A DNA stretch of 64,000 bases from the NCBI RefSeq assembly GCF_035582795.1, contig NC_134365.1:44620135-44684134 (forward strand), in the 5' to 3' direction. A model generated the notes under the pieces. That model was given only the letters and a program-made list of their open reading frames with translations, made no database searches and was not told the origin of the DNA. This DNA comes from Mycteria americana. Lineage: Eukaryota; Chordata; Aves; Ciconiiformes; Ciconiidae. Made by a program: the position numbers and the translations under genes. This document shows, in pieces, positions 1-13,700 of this stretch (position 1 is the stretch's first letter; the number at the start of each line of letters is the position of its first letter).

Positions 1-384
1 TCTGGAGAATATGGTCCAGAGTTAGCCCAAGGTGTAATAACAGAAACCAAGGACTTAGTAACGAGCAGGGAGCTATTTACTTAGTTTGTGGATACAGGCA
101 GGCAGTTTTCCCATGTTTAAAAAGTACAGTGTGTGTAGCAAAGACGTAAGGTCAGGTCTTCCCCTTCACCAGAACTGCAGGGTGAAACGAGGAAGGTGCA
201 GCTGAGGAGTAGCTGAGGACTTCAGCTTGGGCAGAACTGGATTTTGCACCAGCCCCTTTTGCATCCCCTTCCTCCCGGCTTGGCCTAAAAGGCATACAAG
301 GGAGTCGGGTGAGAAGTTTACTGGTAAACATAACAGCAAGGAGCCAGAGTATCTGTACTTCAGGGATGTCCAGCATCCTTCTCT

Positions 385-1470
385 CTGAGTTGGAGAGATA
401 CAGATATGATGGATGGACTGTTCGGTGGATGAGGAATGGGTTGGATGGTCGCATCCAGAGGGCAGTGGTCAACAGCTCAATGTTCAGATGGAGATCAGTG
501 ACGAGTGGTGTCCCTCAGGGGTCCGTACTGGGACCAGTACTGTTTAATATCTTCATCAGTGACACAGACAGTGGGATTGAGTGCACCCTCAGCAAGTTTG
601 CAGACAACACCAAGCTGAGTGGTGTGGCTGACACGCCAGAAGGATGGGATGTTGTCCAGAGGGACCTGGACAAGCTGGAGAAGTGGGGCCATGTGAACCT
701 CCTGAGGTTCAACAAGGCCAGGGTCCTGCACATGGGTCAGGGCAACCCCTGGTATCAATACAGGGGAATGACGGCATTGAGAGCAGCCCTGCAGAGAAGG
801 ACTTGGGGGCACTGGTGGATGAAAAGCTGGACATGAGCCAACAACGTGCTCTTGCAGCCCAGAAGGCCAACTGTATCCTGGGCTGCATCAAAAGCAGCGT
901 GGCCAGCAGGTCGAGGGAGGTGATTCTGCCCCTCTGCTCTGCTCTGGTGAGACCCCACCTGGAGTACTGCGTCCAGCTCTGGAGCCCTCAGCACAGGAAA
1001 GACATGGACCTGTTGGAGCGGGTCCAGAGGAGGACCACAGAAATGATCAGAGGGATGGAACACCTCTCCTCTGAGGAAAGGCTGAGAGTTGGGGTTGTTC
1101 AGCCTGGAGAAGAGAAAGCTCTAGGGACACCTTATTGAAGTCTTTCAATACTTAAAGGGGGCTTATAAGAAAGATAAGGGCAGACTTTATAGCAGGGCCT
1201 GCTGCGGTAGGACAAGGGGTCATGGTGTGAAACTGAAAGAGGGTAGATTCTGACGAGATATAAGGAAGAAATTTTTCACAATGAGGGTGGTGAAACACCG
1301 GAACAAGTTGCCCAGAGAGGTGGTAGATGCCCCATCCCTGGCAACATTCCAGGTCAGGCTGGATGGGGCTCTGAGCAACCTGATCTGGTTGAAGATGTCC
1401 CTGCTCATTGCAGGGGGGTGGGACTAGATGACCTGTAAAGGTCCCTTCCAACCCAAACCATTCTATGATT
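385..1470 (+). mobile_element. CR1 non-LTR retrotransposon fragment, 5'-truncated and frameshifted
   Basis: Translation in plus frames gives pieces of the CR1 reverse transcriptase C-terminal half, in the expected order. They are [20 protein letters not shown] (about 499-558), [26 protein letters not shown], then in another frame [30 protein letters not shown] and [10 protein letters not shown]. The 3' end at about 1470 is the usual CR1 tail, CCATTCTATGATT. The catalytic FADD motif reads FADN, and the frame changes near 760-800 and again near 1090, so it cannot be active. The 5' boundary is approximate; bases 1-384 show nothing recognisable. Confidence 0.93.
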
Positions 1471-4400
1471 AGTCCCATCAGTCCCATGATCCCATCAGCC
1501 AGCATCTCTTACCCCGCAAGCTTCTCACCTTCACATCAATGCGCATCAGTTCATACACAGCCATGGCTGATCCATCTTCTGTGCTGATTCTGTCAATAAA
1601 AATTGGGTGAAACACTGCCTTTATACATACCCCACAGCTGGATGTACCCTGTATTGTCTTTTCTGCTCTACAGTCCAGGGCCGCATTTCCCAAACCTTCT
1701 CTGATCCCAGCTATGGCTGCAGCTGGTTTTTGTCAGGTTTACCATCCTAGTTAATTGAACTTCTTCTGTGCTTAGGAGCTAATTAAGCACTTGCTGGCCT
1801 GACTGGCAGAATGCTATGTTGTGATGATCAGGTTTTACTCCTGACTGGCTTTTTTTCAGGGAATCTTACGTGATTTACTTCACGTGTCTGCTACCTCTGT
1901 TTCCACGTTTGTAACTAGGAAACAAAAATCTTTCTCTCTTTGAGAATTTGAGGAAGAGAGTTTTGTAGGTAGTATGTAACAGAGTTATATATTAACAATA
2001 CCATTAATTCCATAATTAGGAACTTATATAACTCTTTTTCAATGAGCTGTATAAACCTTGCCCGTCATATCTAAAGAATTATTTCAGTAATGAGTTGGTA
2101 AGCCTTATTACTCTTCTTCTGTAGGCAGAAATTGAATGCCACATGTTTGACCTCAGGTCAGCAATGTGCCACACAGGGCTGCAGCAATGATTAGAGTTTT
2201 GGTCCTGACACAGCTCAAACCGCAAGAATATCTGGACACTCTCACTCAGCTGTAAAGCATCACTGAAGAGTTTTTAGAGATTTCGCAGAGCTGCTTGTGC
2301 GGTATCTTGTGGGGAGTCACAGTAGAAGCTAGTCACCGCTGCTCACTGGTGTGGTCCATGCCACCACACATTTCTACCTGTAAATGAAACCACTGTTTTG
2401 AAAAACAACCATTGCCTCCCACAAGAAACACATCCTACCACCCCCTGGTAAGATTTGTGCCAAGGTAAAGAAAGGGTACACCATGTGCAAGCAGTACACG
2501 CACTTCATTGCTCACTCAAGATGGATTAAGATGAGAAGCCTCTATGATTTCTGGATCTAGAGCATTATCTCTCCCTCACTTTCAGCTGTCAAGCTTCAAC
2601 TTTTTCTCAGTGCAGAATATTGTTTCCTTACGCTTCAATCGTTTTTCCACATTTCCTTTCTCTTAGTGCAGCTGCAGCTCCACTTCGTGGAAGATGAGGA
2701 AAGCAGAGAGTGACCAGGTGTGTTAACTGCCAGCTTGTGCAGAGTTCCTGAACCTGGCAGACGCACAAAAGATGTGGGTCTTCAGAAGCGGCCAACAACG
2801 ATTAGTGAGGACTAAGACCATTTCTCGTTCTTTTTCAACTTGAAAGGCACTCAAATCAACACCTTGCTGTATTTCTTACTCCTACCTAGTTGTAAATATA
2901 CAAAAAACAACTGTAAAATACAGTATGCAAAAAACTGAAGGGAAATGTATTTCCTATACATCTACATATGCAGCCATGGAAACTGCCTGACCACAGATTC
3001 ATTTTTCATAAAGGAGGAGGAAGATTTTTCAACCTGTTCAGTACCCTGTTGAATTTTCTGATAGAAATTAATGTATTCCATCTCTCAGGAAATTCTACAG
3101 TTCTAGAGTTAATGCTGGAGCTGAACTGGCATGGTTTTGAGTGTCCAGAGGCTACAGTTACGAATGCTTTTAAAGGTATTAAATAATTAATACGAATACT
3201 TAAATTATATTTACAAATGCTTTTTAAAATCTGTTTTCCATACAATAGAAGAGGACTGGGTTTCTGACAGGGCTACCTCCTGACTGCACAGAACTGAAAT
3301 GATTTTTCAAGGAAGGCGATTTGGAATAGACTTTAAAAAACGCCGGTACTTCTGGATGCTGCGAAATCAAGATCGCTTCGTAACGAGGGTGGGGATTTGG
3401 CTTAAGACATCTGGCTACAGGTATCCACATACAGGTGTCTACAAGTGTACCTGAGGCTTAATTCCAAGTATAGACAGCAGAGGTTTGGTCAGTGAACCAG
3501 CAATTTCACGCACAAGGCAGTGGGTGCGTGCATTAGGGAGCGGCGTCACTCTCTCAACTCCAGTGACTGCCCGGGGAGTTCAGGCACCCAGCGCTCATGC
3601 AGAGACCTGTAAGTGGGCACCTCAGTTTAATGCCAGTTTCAAAATAAATCTCTCCCAAACCATCCCAAGCTGCCCTCTGACAAGCTGGCCCCGCACAGGA
3701 CAAAGCGTTATTGCGGCACTTAGCTCTGGAGAGACTGTGAAGCGGTTTAGGAACCCCTCTCAGTGCTGGCCCCGGCCTGTGCTTCAGCGGAGCACGCTCT
3801 CTTAATTGCAGGTTCACGTCATGTCAGACTGTGGCAAGAGCTTTAAAGCCTCACTGAGTGCTGGTCACGTCAATTTGATCAAAACCACATCAGAATAATA
3901 GGAAGAGAGAGGAGCTGGATTATCCTTTGAGTAGGTGAGGGCATTATCTCAGCTTTGGATTTTAGGGCCTTCGCTTTTAATGCTTTGTAGGCTGTACTCA
4001 AACCAGACCCAGCACAAAAAAGTGAAAGCCGCTAAAGTGCTTTGAAATGCTCACCCATGCCTCTGTTGCCTCAGTAATTTCATTCCAGGGATGACCTTGC
4101 TTGAGGAGAAAGCCTCAGGTCTCTGTGAGGAGCAGGAGATAGACATGTTCTGATCAATCTTCACAAGGCATTTGAGGACTTTTCAGGAAGGCAGACAGTA
4201 AGGGAAAAAAGTAACAAGGTTTTTGACGTGACATGGAAAGTGTTGAGAAGGGTACTTCAACTTCTACCACATGTGGAGCTCTGAAGACTACACGTAACAT
4301 CAAGGGATGGACACCTTGCAGCAGCGTAACATAAGCTCTGTCCACTCAAGCTAACGCATGCAGGGAGAGCACTGAAAAAATCAATGGTGGGCAAAGGAAG

Positions 4401-7400
4401 AACATGAGGTTGGATACCTCACTTATATACCTACGATCTAGGGAAAGCTCTTGAAGGACGGTGCAAGGAGGCCTGAAGCCTTCTCGCTGAGGGCCGCGCT
4501 GCAGCACAGCAGCGGCGCTGATGGAAACGGAGGGAACCACGCAAAGCTCTGGCTGGGACTGCCCGCTCAAGAAGTCAGAGCTGGGAGGAGAAAAAGTTTG
4601 AAAAGCTTTTGTTTACTTTAAAGAAATTCAAGGAACAAACACAGCCAGTAAGTGGCTACGGCACGTCCCAGGCCCAGGGACGCCATATCCTTGGCCACCT
4701 TAAGAAGCAAGCGGGCCTTTGGAGCACGAGCAGCAGCCCTTGCTTCAGGACTGCTGCCAAATACCCCACGCTAAAGCTGGCAGTTTCGGGCTTTAAATTC
4801 CCACCAGCTCTCCACACAGACCATTCATCTGCGGGGAGTTCCCAAGCAGACCTCTTTGGAAAAATGTCTTTCTTTCCAGGGTTTAGCATAACGCCAGGGA
4901 AGTGGACCATGTAAACAGTCTGAGCCTCTGAATGAAAGGAATGCGGAGAGGAATGGAGATGAAGGACTGGAATGTAATTCATGTAAACAAAACCATCAGC
5001 TTCTTTTAAATTAAACACATACCTATCTTCCCACTGCTTCGTGTATATATATACGCACAGCACCTCAGTAAATTCCTGGGAAATATGAGAGGCAGTGCTC
5101 TACCGTCCAAGAAAACATTGCTTTAAGCTTTACTTAAGGAAATGAAATTTATGAGAGTCTAAAGCCCGTACTGTTATGAGGCTTTTGCTGTTACGTGACG
5201 GAAGTCCCAAAGCTGCAAGTCAGATGCCAAATGCCTTTTAAAAATTTATTAGACTTCACAATACAATTAAAATGCATCTTATGTACTTGATACGCATTTT
5301 AAAAAATGCGTCCCCCCCTCCCTCTTTTTTTAAAAAAAGTCATCAAAACCAAGAACTCTGCAAGGGCAACTTAGAGGAGTAACTGCAAGTACAAAAGTTG
5401 TGTCAGATTTTGCGTATGTAAAGAAGGCGACGAAGCAGAAGACAATGACAAAAATTCTGAGGGCTATGAAACCTTAGTACGACAATTTCACAAAAGCAGT
5501 TATGCCTTTATTTTTTTAAGCTCCAGGGCCCTATAATGTTCCTCGTTAATTGCTGTCCAGGCTACTGTGCAGTATGGAAATGCCACCAGAAGATGTCAGG
5601 CAGGGACCGGGAACGGGGGGCGGCAGGGGCGATGCCTGCACAAGCCAGAGCCACAGAAATAAACACTCAGCTGAAAAGCACTTGACAGGCACAGATGTCA
5701 TTGCTAATACTGTGTCAGTCCTTCATACTTAAGCAAAATGCCAACTTGGGAAAAATAGAAGACAAAGTTTCTGATGTTGTCGTATCTCGAAATTAAAAGC
5801 AAAAATATCTCTCTCATCTACTCTTACCCGCTCTTTTAATACTTCAGAAGAGCAATTCCACTAGAACCTGAGTGGTGGTTCAAACCAACGCTGTGTGTTT
5901 GAATGTTTGTTCAAACCAGCAACTGTGTTGACCCTGTGTATACCCATGCACGCACACACAACCCCCCCAGCCCTGGGCTGAAGCATGACATCTTTGATAC
6001 GTGCTACAGCAACTTCCTGAAGCTAAAATTTGTGTACTAGGCATTGCAAAGCCCGTAATGACTGCATAGGTTTTAATGCAATTCATTAGAACTGTTTTAT
6101 CCAAGAAACACGGAGCGAATTGTGTTTGACTGTTGCACTTTTTATGTCTGCGGATTCCCTTTCGGGGTACTCAAGAGAAGATATTGATTACTAAGAATAG
6201 AACGGAGGTCAGTATATTGCAGACCTAAAGCTTTATGACATTTAAGATTACAGTGCTTATCTACTCCTTGGCTTTTGCTCTCACTACAAAAGATTATACT
6301 CCGGTAGAATTTTATGACTTCTTTTCTATTTCCTTACACCCATCCATCATCTTTACTGAGTACTGGGATGACAAATGGAGCAATAACAACCCACTCGTGT
6401 GGATTCATTTCTGCCCAGTGGCTAGTGCTAGGCAGGCAGCAACCAGTCGTCTGTCCGAAGACATTCTGAACAAATGTAACCTGCCAATTTTCAGATACCA
6501 GATTGCAAGTCACGGGGTTTTTTTTAATTTTAAATCGTAAGTGGTCCTGCAGAAACAGCAAGTGCTTTACCAGGTTTAGCTGCCTATAGATCTGAGAACA
6601 CGTGATGGGACGGACTGTCTTGCCTTCTAGCTGGCAATCCCTATATGGTTCAGGTTCACATAAAACCAAGAAACAGAACAGTTTGGATTTCACATGAAGA
6701 GCCAGTGTCCTTTTTCAGTTCCTCAGGACAGAAGGGTTTTGCTGTCCCTGACTTCAGCAAAAGGCAGGGTGGGAGGAAGAGATTTTTGGTTCAACTGTTC
6801 TTTATAAATGTGGACCTGAGGAGTTCTGTCTCCAGCATTAAAAACACAATTTAAGCTAAGTTTGCAGTAAGTACCATCTTTAAAATATTCACAGCCTTAG
6901 AAATAAGCAACAGTTACTGTTCAGTAATGAATTACAAAAATTATTTACAACTGTATACTAATTCAATTATCTTGGAAATTACTGTTCACTTTAAGGTCGA
7001 GAACAGCTGCAGCTCCAACACTGCGACTTCATTAATGTTTTAGTTTCCTGTAACCATAACTTCGGCACTTACTGTCCATACCTCGCAGAAGTTGATTACA
7101 ATTATATTAGGATGTTTTTCCTTGTCATTTTCTTTCACTTCAGTTGAGTAAAATCAAGATAAACCACACCTAACTTGAGTCTGATTCAATCACACACCCC
7201 TATCTACCCCATGCCAAACCAGCCTGGAACTGCTTAAAACCTCTGCTCCATCTACTGACCTGCGGTACTGGAATTTGTAATGGAGTTCATAAACTAACAC
7301 TGCAGGTCAAGAGAAGAATGTTGAAAATGGGAGACAGTAAACAGACCGGCCAAGAGACACGACTTCATCCAAACTCCGGCTCCTGAGGAATTTGGAGGCT

Positions 7401-10400
7401 GGGAGAGCAGCACATGGTGTCCTCGCACACCTTCAGGGCTCCGCTTCTAAGGACTACGTAGAACTGTTCAACTTTATTTTATGACATATATTCTGTGAAA
7501 TGAAATTACATTAAAATGTTCTGTATAGGAGGAAAGACAGACGATGAATTTTTATTCCCCTTTGAATTAAACTGGCATGCGAGTCATCATCTGGGCAAAA
7601 CAACGTGAGCCCCACCTCTTCCTTCTGAGAAAAACTTGCAAAGTCCCTCAATTAAAAAGCAGTCTGCTACCTTTTAATGAGAGCGCACTAGGCTCCTTTA
7701 GGTTTGGGGTTTTTTGTTGTCGTTTTTGTTTTGCTATTTTTTCCTTCTTATATAGTTCTATATATCTGATGTTAAAATTAAGAATAGCTCTTTCACCTGC
7801 AAAAATACAGATGAGATACACGACAAATGATCCTGAACAGCAATTCCAAGAGACACTGCAATATATGCAATATGTAATAAAGTAACTTTCCAACAGTTAG
7901 TGCCACCACACGCAAGTTTTCATTCAGGATATTTTGGTCTCTTCAGGCCTTGTGAGATGGCCTGGCCTCCAGTGAACATAGTCTTTCTTCCCCATTTCAG
8001 AATGAGAATACAAATGGAAACCTTCACTACAAATAGAGCCGGACGTCTGGGCCTCACCAGGTGCCTCGCTCTCGTACCCTGCCAGGGTAGGGAAGCCCTG
8101 CGCACTCAATGCACAGCTCCCCTTTTGCCTCGCCTTGTACCAGGGGCAGTCACAGCCGTCTGCTGGATCCCTTTTCCCTAACTTCGGGACAGGGCTTTCC
8201 ACACCACCACCCCATTTAGCTATGTCCCTTTTGGCCCCAGCAGAGGAGGAAGAAAGTGTGGGACCTCACATGCAGGCAGCAGTTTGCCAGCAGATTTTAA
8301 TCTTTTTCCGTGCCCAGGCATCTGCTCCGGCTCCCTCAGAAGGCTCTCAGCCTTCTTGTTTGCTTTCTTCTGAAAAAGTAGATTGCTGAACTGGCTCCCC
8401 ATTTCATTCCCCAGCCGGCTGTTTCCCACGCTACAATTCTTCAATCCTAGCCTTTCTGTGAAATTATCAGCACGTGCTGCCCGGCCGTGTTTCTACCTTG
8501 AGTAAGGCTCAGAGCGCCCGGGCAGCCCCAGCCCAGCCCCGCATCTGGAAGGGCATACAGGCACGGTCTCCGAGAAGCAGCTGCCTCTAGAAAACAGCTG
8601 ATTGAAAGGCCTTGACTGACATATCTAAACATCTATCTAAAGAGCAATGAGGCTATTGAAAACAAACATACTGGTTTAGGACGGAGTTCTTATCACCTGT
8701 TGTATACGATCTAGCATGTATATAATCCAGTAATGAACTGGATAGAGATCCTGTTTCCTCAGCAGCAAGCCAGAGAGCTATCAGAAAGACACTATTATTA
8801 ATTGTCCAGAGAGGTCAGTGTTTCAACCAGAGGTTGAGGGATTTAAGCAGCCTGTGGTCAAGCAGGCTATGGGATTTCTCTCTCCCCGACTCTTTAGCAC
8901 TGCATCCAGCCTGGTGCCTCCTGAGGGCTGACATCCTTCCCTAGCCATCACGCTGCTGAAGTAGATTTCATAAACAACTTAATACCAGTGGTTTCCCAAC
9001 TATGGGCCACAAATCACATGCCCTTGATCTACAGAAAGCTGGCTAGCTCTGTCAAGCTGACTCCACTCATTTCACTTAGGAAGAGAAACAACAAATGAGA
9101 ATAAAAATGTACTGAAGAGAAAAATGGATTGTACAGTTGTATCTGTATTAAATTAACAGAAAAGGAAAGAAAACCTTCTAGAGAGACAAGCTAGAAACAG
9201 ATGCTTTCCTACTGTTGCTTTTCCATGTAGGCATTTTCTGAAATTGCTACAGAAGTAGTTATGCAATCCTGAATAGATCTTCTATTTAACGTGGTTATAT
9301 TTGGGAGGAAACTTGGGAATTCGTTTTTGTTCTTGTACAATGAAATTACTTGTGGCGAGACTGCCCTCTTCCTGGCTTTCTGGCATACAGCTCTCACAGG
9401 AGGACTGCATGGTGACAAGGGAAAGTACGTAGAGATTAATTAATCTTGTGTCGCATCTGTTTTTAATTCCTAATTTAGAAATATATTAAAAACAGATTCT
9501 AGAATGGCCATCTGAAGTTCTGGGCATGTTTTCCAAAATATCCAGCTCTCCAATACCACTAAAACCCATTAAGCCACAGTCTTCGCAATGATCATCAAAT
9601 CCACCTCTCCCCTTCTAAGAAATAACTATTTCAAACCCTTTCCCTACCATTTTACCCTAACTGAAAGAAAGGGGAAGGAATGAGAAGTGTTTACAGTATC
9701 TAGATAGCTAAAACATTAGTTCTCTTGAATGCTAAACATGAGTTATAAAACACAGAAAATTCCAGAGTTGAGAAGTTCTTGTGGAAAACCTTACACTAGC
9801 AGATGTCTCCCCTTTATAGAAAAAAAAGTCCCTCTTAAATAAAATCAGAATCCTTGTACAGCAGAGCAGAGATGAGGTAAGCTCCGCTTCCTTCAAATGC
9901 ACCTGGCGCTATGAGTGACATAATGGCATTTCTCCTTTCCTTTTAAAGGATCTTTCCAAAGAACTAGATGCTGCCCAGGGTTTTTTTCCTAACACGGAGC
10001 ACAGAAACCACTCCATGCTAAGATCATCCCACGCTGTTCTTTAGTTTCTCTCGCAGACCTTACTCTTACTTTGCTGTGATTCAAAGGAAGAGGTTATTAC
10101 TACTAGTGACACCGGTCTGGAGTTTGCAGCACTCTGTCCTTACTACCACTGCTCGTAGTCAAATTCCTCCTTTCCTCAGTGAAGAAAGTCCCATCACAGC
10201 CGCTCTGTTATCTCTTCATGAACTTTTAAATTCTGCCTGGTTCTTGCAGAGCTTGCAAACTCCCAGATCCCTCTGCAGCTCCAGCGAACCAAGCCTGCTG
10301 CCGGCCAGTATCAGACTGACCCGCAGGGCAGGGCAAGGGAAGAGCGAACGGGGCACCCAGCAGCACACGCACGCACGCACGCTCACAGCTGCTGCTCACA

Positions 10401-10707
10401 ATTTGCTACTGCTTCTGCTGAGCCGTCTTCATCGCCTGCGGACGCTTTCTCATTTCTCTTTTTATCGCATATCGCCGAGACAATTTTAAAAACCACATGT
10501 GGCAAATATTTACTTTCAAAATATATCTGAAAATACGTAGTAAGTTTTAAGCCTTGTACTGTGATGTTTACCTAAGATCACATAGGCTTAGTAACAGCAT
10601 ATAGATTTATTTTTTATCAGCTGAAAACTAACAGAAGTAGTAGCCTCTAAAAGCTTATCTGCCTGAAAAGAAGAACCTCCCGGCTCTCACCTTTCATAGC
10701 CCATAGT
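1471..10707. other. Intergenic DNA downstream of PAWR, no supported gene
   Basis: I see no coding exon, RNA gene or recent mobile element here. Open frames are short and lack family motifs. A possible old hAT-type transposon end lies at 8986-9020 (see findings). A stretch around 8000-8560 is richer in GC than its surroundings but is not a clear CpG island. Confidence 0.6.
10364..10382 (+). repeat. Short (ACGC)n microsatellite
   Basis: Tandem CACG/ACGC units within a locally GC-rich stretch; about four to five copies. Confidence 0.8.
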
Positions 10708-10748
10708 CTGGATGCCTTTCTAAGTTGACTGGATGCCTTTCTGGTTGA
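10708..10748 (+). repeat. Tandem duplication of about 21 bp
   Basis: Copy 1 (10708-10728) and copy 2 (10729-10748) both begin CTGGATGCCTTTCT and end GTTGA. Copy 2 lacks one base and has one change, so this is a local slippage-type duplication. Confidence 0.9.
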
Positions 10749-13700
10749 CTGCTATTATTTTGCTGAGTGCGGGGACAGGCCGTCTGCTGGCAAGAGGACT
10801 CCAGCCACCCTCCTCTCGCATTTGACTTACTGTGCCTGTTCTGTTTTAAAGCCTTTTGGCAACGTCCTGTTCTTTTACACTCGGACCCCTCTTCTGTCCC
10901 TTTCTACTTCCTCCGCACCCCATAGCTATTGCTCTCTATTGCACTAAAGAAATAAAAGGAAAAACAAAATCAGTATGCATGAGGACTTATTTTTAAATAA
11001 TAGGATTTTCCACAGGTTCGGCACAGCCTAGCTACTGTGATAACTATTTCCATGCCAACGTATCAACCAACCCACATTGCCTTTTCCCCTCCCAAGCCAA
11101 ATATCATCATCTCGTACAAATATACTCCTTGCAGGCGTACTTACCGGCGCCTCGATCCCTACCTGCCATCCAGCCCGACCTTTGCTCGTGTTCCCGTCGC
11201 TCGCCGACACACCCTAAATTCTCGCTGTGACACACAAACAGAAAACACTGTAGCAGACCTGCAATGAAGTCGAGCATCATAAAAAGTGTAGTTAGAGGAA
11301 GGAGAAAAGGCTGTGTAACACACCCAGCCTTTTCCCTCTATGACACTGAATTTGAAGCAGAGGCTTGCTTTCCCTAGCCTTGTGGCTTCCCATCCTAGGC
11401 TTGGGACCCTACAGCCACGTTAGTAAGAAGTGCAGCAGTACACACGTGTTCGGTCTTTGCAACTCACCAGGCAGAACACGACTCGCTCGGAACTTGTGCT
11501 AAATATAAGTGTTTCCTTTTCTATTTTGGAAAAAGACCTAATATTTAATTATAGTCTGTGCTCATCGGGATATTACTTTATAGAGATCTGATTTCTTAAG
11601 CACCGAAAGAAATATTCTTCAGAACGTCGTCTTCTCTCTTCTTGCAAGTGCCAAGAATGCTTAACAAGCTAAATAATGTAACATTATGCAGGGGACAAAA
11701 CAGGGGGGAAGAAGTTCTGCCCAGTATTTCAAATTTGGATGCTTAATTCAAAGTGATTTAATTATTACTTAAGAGGTGATTAAAGTTCATTAAAATCTAA
11801 AGGAATGCTTGCCAAGATCTCAAATCAGTTTATTATTTTAATTCTTGCATAATGATGAGGAAAAATATGTTTTGTTTCATTCTCTTTGGTGAGGAGATAG
11901 GGCATTTTGCCAGATTACAAGGAGGAAAATTCTCCTTAGTGCCAACGCCTAGTAAACTGCATCCTGTGTCTCACTGCCTCGGTGCTAAACAAGGCAGCTC
12001 ACAAATCAATAGATGACTTGCTTTAAAACCTTCCTGTTTCTGAGTATCGGGACATGCTGTTATTTGCAAAAGAGCAGTGGGAAAGACGGCTAAAAATTTC
12101 ATAGAGGAAGAGCAGAGGAGGAACATGACATTTTGCCAATTTGCAAATAAATGGAAGCTGATTCATCCTGTCCAGTGGGTTTTCATATCAGCACTCAGTT
12201 CATGATACTACCCTGAAATATGTTGGTTCAGCTGCCTAGCTGCAGCAGCTTAGTGGACAGCACAGCAGATCTAGTACATGGCCTGAGACGGGGAAAAAGC
12301 AAAGAGAAAGTGCTCACCTATAACTCTTGCTCCCCGCATAGGTACTTCAGTTGTTTACTTTCTGTAATCACACAGCTCTGACTGCAGCACAGGGCCAGAA
12401 AAGATTGCTAATAGATTCAAATACTGAGTATTTGACAGCACCGATGCAGGCATTTTGTGTTAACCTTCAGTTAAGTGGTTTTGCCTCCACAGCATTAAAA
12501 AAAAAAAGAGTAAAATACACAGAACATTCCAATTGCAGAGGTAAATAGTAATCTGCTGGGATAACCTTCCTTAGATTTAGAATGTAAACTGAACTACATT
12601 TCAGCTTAAGCACTGAAAATCTCAAGAGGTATCAATAAGGCAAAAGATAACAGAAGAAAATGAAACCAAGAAAAAGGACAATTACACTCCTCTACTGTAG
12701 AATCCTCAAGTAGCCAAATGAGACCTACTTGTCTTTGTTTAAAGTGTCATAAAAAATAAATCAATGCTGTTGAAGAAAAAAGGATAGTGAAGTGACAGAC
12801 CTGAAATGCTTGAGTCTTTATTTACCTATAAATTAGACAGAAGCACCAAAGCAAACACCCGAGAAGTCCACATCTGCACTTAGCTACAGAATACAGACCA
12901 AAGGCATCAGCTTTATTCATCCATTTCAGTAACACACTTTTGAATACAGGAGTTTAGTTTCTACTTTGAATACTTCTTTGACCTCTCATCTGAGCTAACA
13001 CCCAATTTGCAACCTTACTGCGGATCTCTGTTAACAGAATTCAGAATAGCGTATTGCTCTGTGTTGCAGAGGTAGCCCTGTGAACGCTTGCCGGTCACTG
13101 CTGCCTTTGAATCAGTGAACACTTCCACTTCTTACGACAAATCCCAAATAGCAATCCACTTCTATTGGCGGAGTAAGTTACACAGTTATTGCCAGGCACA
13201 GTTTCCAAATATTGCAATACGCTCCCACAGAAGGAAGCCAGTGCAATTCTTTCTGCTCTCAACTGCTTCAGCTACAGTATTAACAGCATTCAAAAAGCCA
13301 CGTAAACTCAATGGACGGGTTGCCAAATAAAAAGGATGCGATTCCTACATAGAGTTTCTCTCAGTGGAGACTGCTGACAGCTGCTTAAAAGGAATCTGAA
13401 TGACGAGCATGCTTACAGAGCTGCACCAGCCTCTTCATTCAAAATAAGAAGCACCTTTCTTGAGATGCTTATCCAGTTCTGGGCATTTACAATCGAGTGC
13501 ACCCAGAAGAGTATCTTTCTCCTGCTGCTATGCAGATCAACCAAAAACACACATATGAAATCTCAGTGAAACAGAAAAAGTTAAGAAAGTGCGTAATGAG
13601 TATTACTGAATACTAAAGAAAGTCAGAAAATGTAAATAATGTTTACCTCATTTTTAAGTAGTCTTAGGTATTACTTACAATACAGATAACAATCATTGCA

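Noticed and set aside
4656-5063. 135-codon minus-strand open frame
   Set aside because: Composition and motifs do not suggest a protein; overlapping open frames of similar length exist on the other strand, as expected by chance.
8780-8890. TTGTCCAGAGAGGT resembling the CR1 segment GTTGCCCAGAGAGGTTG
   Set aside because: Similarity does not continue on either side, so it is probably chance or too old to support.
10076-10489. 137-codon plus-strand open frame
   Set aside because: No family motif, low-complexity leucine and histidine/threonine stretches caused by the ACGC repeat, and no splice or promoter context.
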